This document shows, one piece after another, positions 34,086 to 45,107 of a DNA stretch of 64,000 nucleotides. The stretch lies in assembly GCA_963969495.1 (NCBI GenBank), contig OZ018329.1, forward strand, positions 69,838,959-69,902,958, read 5' to 3'. The notes below the pieces were generated by a model. The model worked only from the letters and a program-made list of their open reading frames with translations, was not told the DNA's origin and ran no database searches. The position numbers and the translations under genes were made by a program. The stretch's first letter is position 1. Each line of letters opens with the position of its first letter. The stretch is from Ceratothoa steindachneri (lineage: Eukaryota > Arthropoda > Malacostraca > Isopoda > Cymothoidae).

Positions 34086-35024
34086 GTCATCGCTCCGAGG
34101 TCCTCGAGCAGTTGGTCTTCGAATTCCTGGTCGAAATCGTCGTTCTCTTGAGCGAGTATTTTTTGTGCTTTCTTTCTTTGGGGATATCTGAAAGAAAAGG
34201 TGTTTAAACCTTGCCCTCACACCCTACCACAGCTAAGGGAGCGGATAATTGAAAAAGTTAACACCATACCCCGCAGTATGTGCTAATGTGACTGTTCGGA
34301 ATTCTTGGCAGAACTACCTCGGAAGAATCATCTCGCTATCTGGCAAAGGAGGAAAAGTTTTGGGAAACTTTTGTCTATGCCGCCGAAAATATGGTTTCTA
34401 AATTTAGAATCAAATTTCACAAAAGAGAGTAATATATTGGTGTCACACTCATCTTTATCATAATTCACCACTAATCATCTTTCCTTTACAGCGCCCTAAC
34501 TTATGCAGGTGACTGCTTAAGTCCCCGGCCCACACCCTTGCGTAAACCGCCGTCAGATGTGAAAGGGGATTGCCATTCATGTTTCGTTCAAACTATGCCA
34601 GGCAGTAGCATGGTCATAATTGGGGGCAGTGGAAGAAATTGGTTTGAGGAATAGCCCACAGCGGATAACAATGTCAGAAACTTTTCCGGATAAGGGACGG
34701 ACTGCTACCTCCGCTGCTTATCCCAGCGAAGGCCCCTTCCAGGACCATAGAGGGACACACAACCGTCTCTATGGTATGTTAAGATGCGGTTGCGATTAAA
34801 ACATCCTCGGGGGCGGCGTTGTCAATAATTCCGCCATACAATGACATCCCTGAGAGTATCCCACCTGGATTCATCTCATCCATCGTTATCATCTATCCAA
34901 AAGGCAATTCCCATTTTCATCCAGGCGGCTGGTGAGCGCGCGGGGAGGAGGGATGATATCTGTTCATCCCCAAGGAAAACCAAATATCATAAAACGTAAA
35001 AAATAAATACACACACACGTAAAA
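34086..35024. other. Unassigned; first part may belong to the split Jockey-like LINE
   Basis: On the - strand a short open stretch at about 34090-34220 ends next to the proposed LINE target site and could be the upstream linker of the Jockey-like LINE at 25793-27320. The rest shows no frame. It ends in an AC-repeat shortly before the next ORF. Confidence 0.3.
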
Positions 35025-36425
35025 TTGAAGCCGTGCAACCAACCAAGAAAAACAGAGCTTGGTAGAGACGATTTTCATCCTCAGTCAGAGGGGCTGCAAA
35101 CGCCCCAAATGGCGTCCCACCCAGCCACAAGAGTCCCATTGAGGACAATAGGTGGACAACCTAAGCCGGACCGAGTAACGGTGTTCCAGACGATCTTCGG
35201 TAAGCTGAACGTGGCTATCCCCAGACTGATAGACACCCCAGTCGGTTGCTCCGCAATCTGCGAGAGAGAGGCAGATGTGGAGACGCTGAAAAGGAAAGAA
35301 AGACAGCGGGTGCTAAAGGAGATAAACCTCCAGCCCAGCACTTCCCCTCAGATCCAGGCACATCGCAGCGTAGTGTGCATACAGCTCAACCCCTGGATCG
35401 GTCAACATAGTAGGGAAGAAATAAAGGTGGAGATAGACAGAAACCAGTCGTGGGTCAACGTGGTGGAAATCGTGAAGTTCCGTGATAAACGGGACAACAC
35501 TGAACACCAACACGTTTTCGAAGTCATATTTAGTGATACACAGATGGCCCAGAAGGCCAAAGAAAGGGGATTACTACTCTTTAACGCTAAGATCAGCGCT
35601 GGGCAGATAGAGAGGGAAGAGTTCACCCCCATCCAGATATGCTTTCGGTGCTTCAAGATAGAGCATCATACAACTAAAGATTGTAAGGAGCAAAGTATCA
35701 CGTGCTTTAGATGCAGCGGGAAAGGCCATGGATGGTGAGAGTGCACGACAGCAGTGGAAAAGTGCCCAAACTGCGGACTGAACCACGGGGCAATGGCCAT
35801 GTCCTGTCCCCAAAAGAAAGATCTGATAAAGAAAAAGAAAGCTGAGGAAAGGAGGGAGAATACTACCTCCTACACCCGCCCATGCAACAAGAACAGCCCC
35901 AAACAGAGTGATGGAAAAGCAACGGCCGAAGACTTATCTCAAACTAAAGAATAAGAATTCGACTAAGATACTTACGTGCATATTATTTGCGCACGTAAAT
36001 AATCTTACAAACGCAGGAACGTTCACGAAAAAACTGAACCTCATGCTGAAAAACAACGGCATGTCTAAGATGTTGTTTCCGGACGACCGACCATCGGGAG
36101 ACGTGCTGCAAATTCAATTTTTGTCAAAAGGTGCACCAGAGGCACCCGCGACTCCATTTCCCCCGGAGGAGAGGCCATCAGAGTCTGCCGTAGAAGTAAA
36201 AACCACAACTGGAAAAATAAACTCAACTAGGCAAGACCCAAGATTGGAGGCAAAAGGGCGCAGTGAAAAGAAGTAAAGTAAAGCGGCAAGAAGGATTAAA
36301 GAAGAAGAGGGCAACCTCGCGAGCCAATCGTCCTCGGAATCTGATGCTGAGGAGGTCGAAAACAGGGCGACCAAGAGCCCCGTAAGCTCAAGAAGTAGGT
36401 CAAAGACCTTGCAACGTACTTACAA
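35025..36425 (+). pseudogene. LINE ORF1 (gag-like) with three zinc knuckles
   Basis: The 237-aa frame from 35025 carries an RNA-binding-like middle (HRSVVCIQLNPWIGQHSREE, NVVEIVKFRDKRD, FEVIFSDTQMAQKAKERGLL) and zinc knuckles CFRCFKIEHHTTKDC and CFRCSGKGHGW followed by a stop. The third knuckle is CPNCGLNHGAMAMSC in the next frame, then a basic stretch (KKKKAEERRE). A further frame (35908-36276) continues with an acidic and Ser-rich C-terminus to about 36425. This is ORF1 of a Jockey/R1-like LINE different from the I-like copy. No ORF2 follows; the sequence changes abruptly to a Polinton relic. Confidence 0.75.
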
Positions 36426-36429
36426 GTAT

Positions 36430-37620
36430 GATGGAGAAGCATCTTGTTTGAGATTACAGTCCTTTTTCTGGCACCCATGCCAGTAGCATCCATGTAAAAG
36501 AAACATGGTTCCTCCTCCAGATAGTGAAAACCCGTTAGGGAAAATATTTTTCCACCAACAGAAAGGCTTCGCTCACCACCGTTTCTTGCATGGAAACTCG
36601 GGATTTCTCTAATATGTTTTTCAAATATAAGCCAACGTATAGCCTTATAAGAAAAAGCTTTTGGTTTCTTCCTGTCAATAATTGCAATCGAATTTTCTGG
36701 TAAGAAGACATCTTTATATACTTTGGAACGCAATGAGGCTATTGTGATGCAAGGCTGCATCTCAATGTTAAAACTTCTGAGGAAAGTACACCTGAACTTC
36801 TCAAAACACAGGCAAATGATATAAATATTTTGAGTGCAATACTCAATACACTTTGTACGAATATTGTATTCTTCTTCCTCGAAATTTAGGTGAAAATTAC
36901 GGTCAAAGTATAGTTTTCCTCATTTTTCATTTTCTCATAGTTAAAATACCTTTTTTCAGGAACCGGTCCAGTATAATTCCAAGTTTTTTCTGAAAGAAAA
37001 TGGTAAGGAAAATAACCTTTTTTACATTTCTGGGATTCCCGGGGTTTTGGGCAGTTTTTTCAGCGATCAGGTCATGAATAGGAGTGTATCATTAAAAGTT
37101 ATGTCCGGAACGAGCTCTATCTTAAAGATTTTCGGCTACGCTTCATTAGATTCGAAGTAAAGAGTTTAGGATTAAAATATTGAAACAGCTCTTCATAGAT
37201 AAATTGACCATCGAATTTGGCATTGTTTATGCCATCACATATGTTTGAACATTTTCTCTCGATTCTCTAATTCGTATTAACTCTTCTATAAAGGGTTTAC
37301 AAGGTGAGTTTTCACTATCTCTTTTAAAAATCCTTGTTCGTGGACCACAGTTCTTAAATTTATCATATGTTTCATTCTCATTATCAAAACAGAGTTCACA
37401 GATTATCTGCATAACCAATATATCAGGATAAAGTATGAATGATCCCATTATTTTATAAGTTTTAATTTCATAATAGACGGCATTCCATTTCTTAATCATT
37501 GACTTCTTCGACCTCTTCATCCAGCACGTATCCTCTGCTCCATCCGCTTTATAGTATGTATAACAATTAGAACAAAACAACTTCCCACACTCGTGTCGTC
37601 TCATTTTGCTTGCACTCTGA
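36430..37620 (-). pseudogene. Polinton/Maverick-type protein-primed DNA polymerase B fragment
   Basis: The - strand starts with a cysteine-rich block (RRHECGKLFCSNCYTYY), then an exonuclease entry (YVMA, with HNNAKFDGQFIYEEL in the next frame near 37200-37235). Next comes KKGYFPYHFL, WNYTGPVPEKRYF near 36940-37030, then MQPCITIASLRSKVY, HARNGGERSLSVGG and, after a +1 shift, HGCYWHGC at 36470-36494. These are landmark motifs of the polB of self-synthesising Polinton elements and related virus-like elements. The polymerase palm is absent. At least four frame breaks are present, so it is an old relic. No other Polinton gene (capsid, integrase, ATPase, protease) is in the window. Confidence 0.72.
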
Positions 37621-37796
37621 AAACGGGGGGGGGGGAGATGTTGCTTATGAGTTTGTGCGTGTGTGTGCACTCGAACTGCTACCTTCAATACTATTAAGGG
37701 ATGACCCCTAGCCATGGCAAACACTTGTTCATAGAACTTGCCATTGAAACTAAATTTACATTTTTACTGCATGAACAGCTAAGCTCAATGATCCAC

Positions 37797-37800
<4 letters not shown>

Positions 37801-37853
<53 letters not shown>
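37801..37853. repeat. (TA)n microsatellite
   Basis: Uninterrupted TA run beside the tRNA-like segment. Confidence 0.95.
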
Positions 37854-37857
<4 letters not shown>

Positions 37858-37904
37858 AGAAAACGAAATAATTTTTCCTTGCAGTAATATTTTTATTACC
37901 TTTT

Positions 37905-37980
37905 TTCGAAAAAATCCTTGCAGGGAAGCGATTCGAACCAGACACACACACTGAGGCAGCGAGCACCGCTTTGATCACAG
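37905..37980 (-). repeat. tRNA-like segment, possible SINE head
   Basis: The - strand contains GGTTCGAATC, an exact pol III B box, and 30-odd bases upstream GATCAAAGCGG, an A-box-like sequence. The ends do not fold into a full acceptor stem, and a TG repeat replaces the anticodon arm, so it is not a functional tRNA gene. A tRNA-derived SINE head is the best reading. Confidence 0.35.
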
Positions 37981-38017
37981 TTAAAAGTATGCCGTTAGTA
38001 CACGACGCTACTTTGAG

Positions 38018-38026
38018 ATATATATA

Positions 38027-38102
<76 letters not shown>
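38018..38102. repeat. (TA)n microsatellite, left flank of the Penelope element
   Basis: TA run with two small interruptions. A similar run lies on the other side of the Penelope element at 39710-39865. Confidence 0.95.
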
Positions 38103-38103
<1 letters not shown>

Positions 38104-38128
38104 TCACCTAGATTTCATCTTCACAGCT

Positions 38129-38362
38129 TGAGTCTTATGTTCAGTAAGAAGGACAAAACAAAGAAGGCGGCCCCTATCTTTAATTCCAACATTTCGGGAT
38201 ATTACAAAACCCCTCTTCAGGAGCTAAGAACAACTTCTAAATGACTAATCTAAGCCTAAAAACATAAATAACAGCACAAGTTCAAAGTTAAAAACCACAG
38301 TTCAGAGAAAATCACAAAAAACGATGTTAAAAAATTAAATAAACGTTACGTTAATGAACAAA
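38129..38362 (+). repeat. Left inverted terminal repeat of the Penelope element
   Basis: Pairs with 39491-39712 in opposite orientation, with small differences. Confidence 0.8.
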
Positions 38363-38689
38363 CAAAATAGTGAGGTAAAGAACAGCAAAATATTTGTAAA
38401 GAGATACTATCAATAAAGGAAAAATAAAGTAAACGTAATATTACAAAATTAAACAGTTAAAATGTAAAAATAGAGAATTGGATACTAACAAAAGGTAAAA
38501 CTAAAATATAGACACTGAAACATTACCTTACATGGTCGGATCACAATGACGAGTGAAAACAGAAAGGAAATCAAAAAACGAATACAGTTTGCTTGGTTGT
38601 TAAATTATAAACAGAGGAAAGGATAACGTGTCCTCATTTAAATTTGGGTGGTTGAATTTAATACAGAGTGATTCTTTAATGCGGAGAGA

Positions 38690-39490
38690 TGAAATAGATT
38701 TAACAAATTTTAAGACAAAAAAAATCATTTAAGGACACGTCTGTTTTACAATCAATAGCATGTTTCCTGATGGAAGAAAACTCTTGGGTACTTAATGTTT
38801 TACCGGTTCTATGGCTAATTCCCATGTGAGAAAAAAAACGCGACTGAAGAGTACGTACTGTGCTTCCTATATAGGTCCCCAACTTACAGCTAGGGCAGAT
38901 GAAATTATATACAATGCACGAACTAAACGGCGTGGGAATACTATCCTTCACTTTAAAGAAATTACCAATATTTTTGTTATTAATGAATATAAGATTAAAA
39001 TTAATTTGACAATAAAATTTCCTAAAAATGGAAATTAAACGTTTTTGGAGAAGGTTATTGCAAGAGCTGATGTCTGATAACAGGACATACCTGATTTCCT
39101 TTGGGACATTAAAAGAAGTGGAGGGGTTATAAAGCCTAAAGAGGAACTTCCTAATACAGCTTTCAACTAAAGATAAGGGGTAATTATTTTTTACAAAGTA
39201 TTATTTTAAAAAAATGAATTCAAAATGCATACTAAAATAAGTGGAAGACAAACTAAAACCTCTGAAGAGGAGTGTTTTAATGGCGCCAATTTTGTATGTT
39301 AAATCACAGGAACTAAAGAAATTTAAACCCTGCCCTGTGAAAGTTGGTTTTCTAAAAACACACATTTGAATGCCGGAAGGAGGACGAGAGACATTAACAT
39401 CTAGAAATGGCAACATATTATTAATCTTATGTTCTTGAGTAAAAGTAATATTAGGGTGTAAATTGTTTATAAAATCGAAAAACCTTTTTG
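38690..39490 (-). pseudogene. Penelope RT C-terminal region and GIY-YIG endonuclease
   Basis: The reading enters near 39490 (about FINNLHPNITF) and continues through LPFLDVNVSRPPSG, CVFRKPTFTGQGLNFFSSC and AIKTLLFRGFSLSS (39201-39416), a block conserved after the RT palm of Penelope elements. The linker reads YPLSLVESCIRKFLF. The endonuclease at 38700-38951 reads IVYNFICPSCKLGTYIGST and RTLQSRFFSHMGISHRTGK, the GIY-YIG fold, with C-x2-C as in the clade. The RT catalytic palm is missing and frames change at least twice, so the copy is 5'-truncated and dead. Confidence 0.8.
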
Positions 39491-39867
<377 letters not shown>

Positions 39868-40139
39868 ACTAAAATACGTGAACAGATAACTTAGAAGATC
39901 TCCAAGAAATAAAAATTCCTTGAAAAGAGCACTCAGAATACTCGAGTATCTTTTCCTTGAAATAGTCCTGCAATTTGAAAGAAGTACTCTTTGAGAGAAT
40001 TTTTTGAATATTTTACTTCCAAATGTTTCAAATAAAACAACGGCATACTAACACACACACATACAAAAAAACACATACACGCACACTTATTTTCATAGAT
40101 ATAAAATTGAGAGCATATGTGGCTAAAGTGTGAACTTAC

Positions 40140-40256
40140 ATAAGGCCTTGCTTCTGCACCTCACCAGCTCTTCTATTTGCTGTGGCAGGCATGTTATCCA
40201 CTGAATTTCTTAGGGTCTCAAGAAGAACTTTCGCATATGGAGGAAACACTGGCAGC
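40140..40256 (-). CDS. Candidate internal exon of an unidentified host gene
   Basis: On the - strand a 117-nt segment is bounded by an acceptor (TTATATCACAG, with a branch-like CTGAC 20 bases before) and a strong donor (GTAAGT). One frame is open throughout: LPVFPPYAKVLLETLRN, then MPATANRRAGEVQKQG. The length is a multiple of three. I do not recognise the protein. Neighbouring exons are not visible in the window, which would fit large introns full of repeats. It could also be an exon of an unknown element or chance. Confidence 0.4.
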
Positions 40257-40847
<591 letters not shown>

Positions 40848-42312
40848 TGTCGTAGAATGGACTCTCGACGATATAGTATATATAACTATTCGTTGAGGGA
40901 ACCTATTTAGTTATCTTTAGAGTGCGTGGATTGTCTAGGCAGGCCGATATTATGTATCTTCGATATGCTTAAGAAGTGGAACTGAGCTCAAGGACAATAA
41001 TATTGCTATTATTAATGAAAAGGAGTTTTATTAATAATAACTATCAACAACACACAAAACGGAAAATATTGACATAAACAGAGAATGGAAAGGGTCGTGG
41101 GGAATCGAGCTAATCCGAGGATTAAAAGATTTAAAAAAGTAAAAGAAATATAGAGTTAAAGGGAGGGGATGGTTTGCTAAACCATTTAAAGCACAGGATG
41201 GAGTTGACAAAAGGGTTAAATACTCAAAGGTAACGTTCAGCTTACGTAATTATACTTGTTGTGCAGAGGAAGGCGACGTGAAGGAATTTTCAGGCCGCTG
41301 GCGAGTTCCAGCCGAAGGGGTGGGGGGAATTAAATGATCCTAACGTGGCGTCTTCGGAATGAGAACCGTTTCTTGACCAACGGCTTGAAGAACAATGGCT
41401 GTTCTACGTTGTTCTCTTCTGAACAACAAGGGGGGGGGGGGTGAGAGCCGTCTCTTTTTTACGGGCTCGAGAAAAATGGGTTTTCTAATGTTGTTCTCCT
41501 CTAAACAACAAGGGGAAAGGGTGAGAACCGTTTCTTGGCGAACGGGCTCAAACGAACAATGGCTGTTCTACGTTGTTCTCTTCTGAACAACAGGGGGAGC
41601 GTGAGAACCGTTTCTTGTCAACAAGCTCGAGCGAACAATGGCTGTTCTAACGTTGTTCTTTTTCTCAACAACAGGGGAAGGTGAGAACCGTTTCTTGGCG
41701 AACGGGCTCAAAAGAACAATGGCTGTTCTACGTTGTTCTCTTCTAAACAACAGGGGGGGGGGAGAACCGTTTTTTTGTCAACGGGCTCAAAAGAACAATG
41801 GCTGTTCTAAAGTTGTTCTCTTTCTGAACAACAGGGGAAGCCTTGTGAACTTGGCGTCACGAAGGCTCGAACCTTGGCACTCACGGGATATTGTCCTTCT
41901 TCTGGACAAGTGATGGTAAATCTCGAGGTCGAGGTCCCTTGACGCACAAGGTGAGAGTGGGTCGTAGTGATGTTTCGCGATGAAAATCTGGATCTCTAAT
42001 CTGATCTTAGTTGTAAAGTTTCCAAATAAATAGTCAGGACATCCCCTTGGCGTGGGGGACAATGGAGTGGGAGCTTCGAGGGAATGCACAGCTTAGCCTG
42101 GGAACAATGCCTTATCTGCCCATAAGCCTAACTCAATCTGGCGAGGTCGGAGCATGGGGCGAAACGGGGGAAGATAAACCTCCTTGTTTAAACATTGACT
42201 CAGGTGGCTGCGACAGGGCCCCAGGCTTCAAAGCGAAGATGCACGTGGGTAGCATCGTGGTTTTAAATAACATGTGATAGTGGTTGAAATTAACGTGGCC
42301 TCAACCCGTTCT

Positions 42313-42316
<4 letters not shown>
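40848..42316 (-). repeat. Solo gypsy-type LTR inserted in (TA)n
   Basis: Starts TGTCGTAGAATGG, the same edge as the LTR of the deleted gypsy (TGTCGTAGAATGCC), and ends TTCTATCA. Both sides continue as (TA)n, so the insertion into a microsatellite is plain to see. Inside are an AT-rich half and a GC-rich half with an 80-bp hairpin array. No internal retrotransposon sequence remains. Apart from the edge I see little base similarity to the 1.85-kb LTRs, so it is a related but different family. Confidence 0.65.
41361..41840. repeat. Six 80-bp tandem units with hairpin potential
   Basis: Units start at 41361, 41443, 41523, 41603, 41683 and 41762, each with GAGAACCGTTTCTTG. Most contain GTTGTTC and GAACAAC a few bases apart, and an AACAATGGCTGTT palindrome-like core, so each can fold into two or three stems. 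A G-run closes each unit. Confidence 0.9.

Positions 42317-42408
<92 letters not shown>
42315..42408. repeat. (TA)n microsatellite
   Basis: Continuation of the microsatellite on the right side of the solo LTR. Confidence 0.95.
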
Positions 42409-42410
<2 letters not shown>

Positions 42411-42451
42411 ATAGAATTCAGATACCTAACGCTGTCTTTTCCTCTAGACGG

Positions 42452-43001
42452 TGTAAGAAAAATGGACCATGCATTCGCCGGGCTATCCATCACACTCACA
42501 CGTGTGCTAAGCTTTTTGACCCCGAAAGCCCTATATAGCTGGGAAATGGAGTTTCCCTCCCAACCCCCGGGTCCTTGCCCGCTGCGAGATGGTCCCATAC
42601 ACAATTTTTCTCGAGCTTGTCTAGCAAACATCTCCCTCCCTAAAATTCCCGGCTCGTTCCGTTTCCCCCCTTCAAACTAGGGTCCAGTTGTTTTCGATAG
42701 TAAGGTCTCAATTCTGAAGGTACCCAAGGTAGGTACACTATTTCTCATTTCCTGGGCGGACGGAACAAGTCCTTTAAACTTTACTTTATCTCTCCACCGT
42801 TTCATTTAAACTGTGAACTAACGAAGGTTCTCCGAGCTTACCGAGCTTAGAGAATCTCATCTGAAAAGAGCACCTTTATCTTTTCCAAAACCTGACTCTC
42901 ATTTATGGTTTCTTTTGTCGCAGGCCTCCAACCAAGTGACTTTTGTTAACAGCTCTAATACGGTGGTTTCACGCCTTTCAAGCTAAGCGTTGAGACTAAC
43001 A
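42452..43001 (+). repeat. 5' LTR of BEL/Pao-1
   Basis: 550 bp, from TGTAAGAAAAATGGACC to GAGACTAACA. Very similar to 56019-56579, less so to the solo copy at 7900-8484. Confidence 0.85.
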
Positions 43002-43680
43002 AATTTGAAAAGATAAAGCCTTCTTAATTTATTTCGGGTTTCTGTTCATTACTCAACCAATAATTTGAGTTTGATTCTGGTGGAGATCCACTATTGGTTT
43101 GCTACTTTCTCAACTTTAACCTCAATGTATTTTTCACTTCTCTCACCACCTTTCAATCCCTTTTGTTCACTTTATCACAAAAACTTCGGCAGGAATTGCT
43201 TGTGAGAGCACCCACTCCCTATCCGATTTTGACGTTGGATTAAAAGAGTTAGTTAAAAGCCGTGCTATCCTCAAATGGAAAATACTTCTTAGCCTCAAAA
43301 AAATATGCGCCGAACTATAGCCTGAGTCCCTCCTTGAGTTAGGCGTGTAAATTAGATTAAACCCCGTTAGAACTCTCCTTATATCCGTAAACCAGTTAGA
43401 CGAGAAAACCCTTCAAACATTCCAAAGTCATGACCTCGATAGCGATCCCTCCCTCGAAACAGAGTTGAATCCCCAAGTCGATTTTGAGTCGGAACTGACC
43501 TCCCGAATTAACCCCCTATCGCATTCCCTGACGAGTCCCCCCGCCCCCGCTACACACACACACACACATTCTCAGTTTTGACCTGAAAGCGATACTAGCC
43601 TGCCTAGGAAAGGCTGACTCTGAGCCCTCTCCCCACTCTCTCCCTTGTAAAAAAAATTCCGGCGCCTATGACAAGTTAAA
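43002..43680 (+). other. Leader and degraded gag start of BEL/Pao-1
   Basis: Between the LTR and the first recognisable gag part. It contains a short AC microsatellite near 43552 and many stops in all frames. A TGGTGGAGATCCAC sequence near 43078 is a weak primer-site candidate. Confidence 0.4.
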
Positions 43681-44600
43681 CTTTGACACTTTCATTTCGC
43701 AATTTCACAACTTGGTAGGATCTAGAACAAATATTTTAGATTCAACAAAATTGGCGCACCTTAAGGGCTATTTAAGAGAGTATGCATTTTCCCTATCAAA
43801 TATCTTTGTACTACGGACGAAAACTATCACATATCATTTATGGCCAAACGCCTACAAATTTCAAAAGAAAACTGAGATTGACTACAAAGAGTGATTATGC
43901 TTCTCTTTCTGACTTTAACAATTATTTCTCAACCATTCAGACCCCCCCAAAACGGGAACCGGTCAAAGAGATTTTTAATCCCCACTTCAAAGATCATCCA
44001 CATCAAATTACCAATGGCAACTATTTTCTAATTGTAAATCCCTTAAATGAAAATAATTTTTGTGTCTTAAATAAACCCAATTACGTTATTAAAACCGCCC
44101 CACTCAAATTATAATGATCCAAGTAATGATCAACCGTACATCCAAACGCTTAAGACGAACATTTCTGTTGGCTGGGCGTAACCTCCAAGCAAAGGCTCAA
44201 GGTCAAATACCTTCCAACCTAAGGCTCTTAGGGCACCTAATCTCTACTGGAAAATGTGTACAGGGACCCATTAAATGTTAAAGTGCCCCATTTTCAACAC
44301 CTCGTCCCTTCGGTTAGAGAGGTGTTCCGAGCTAAAGCTATGCAAATGGTGTAGGTAGCAGTTCTCAGCACCTTTCAGAGGCTTGTCTGACTGAGCAAAG
44401 AGATTCATCTCATCCTTGTAGTTTCTGCAAAGCAAGAACACATATTTATGCCCTTTGCCCTCAAACTTTAAATCATGGTGAAATCGCCTGACTAGGAGAG
44501 GGCCGTGTGGTGACGTTGGGTTTGGTGACAAATCCTACCGAAGGTTCTGTGTCGAGTCCCTTTAGCAACTCAAATTTTCCTCTCCCTTCTCTCACCGTTT
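43681..44600 (+). pseudogene. BEL/Pao-1 gag, degraded
   Basis: The frame at 43712-43894 reads STKLAHLKGYLREYAFSLSN, equivalent to the capsid part of BEL/Pao gag. It shifts frame (43782-44114) and continues through stops. A zinc-knuckle-like CSFCKARTHIYALC is encoded near 44425-44470. Reading then runs into the protease. Multiple breaks; inactive. Confidence 0.55.
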
Positions 44601-44603
44601 ACT

Positions 44604-45107
44604 TTGGTCTTGGGGAAAAAAATTCGACCTTGCAGGGCCCTACTAGACTTTGCGTCCCAAAGGTCTTACATGTTGGAATCTGTTGCTATCTCATTAGGTG
44701 CTAACCTGAGCAGGCTTCCAAAATACTCATGCACAATTTACAGGCTCACCGGCGCACAAAACATGCATTTGGGGCAAATGGGGGCCGACCTTTACTTCGG
44801 GTCTCAAATTATTCAGGCTTTCCTTTTGGTTGATCCGAATTTATCCTTGGACTTTTCGGTGACTGGACTTGACGAATATATTATGACTCTCCTGGTTGTT
44901 TGGACCTCTTTAACACACAGAGCCCTTTACCTCTCGAGAGGTGTGAAAGATCGAGTCGTGGGCGTAAATTTTCTGCTGGGGGTAGACTGCATCCAATCTA
45001 TGAGAGATCTTCAAAATAAGACGCAGGGCAGGGATGCATTCTTCTCCTGTGGGCTTTGGATCATCTCATATGGGAGTGTGACAACTCTCCAAAACCCCTC
45101 AAAGTGA
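44604..45107 (+). pseudogene. BEL/Pao-1 A17-type protease
   Basis: The 167-aa frame has the active-site area CRALLDFASQRSYMLESVA, where BEL/Pao proteases carry a D-S-G-S-Q-like core; the D is kept but the G is A. It continues with LTGAQNMHLGQMGADLYFG and VNFLLGVDCIQSM, the end of the protease unit. The start of the domain is in another frame around 44507-44700. Position between gag and RT supports the call. Confidence 0.65.

Noticed and set aside
41361..41840. Regular array considered as a CRISPR
   Set aside because: Units are contiguous with no unique spacers, lie in a eukaryotic LTR, and no cas-like gene is present.
44271..44531. 86-aa - strand ORF over BEL/Pao-1 gag
   Set aside because: The + strand here carries the gag zinc-knuckle reading; the - strand frame is a shadow.
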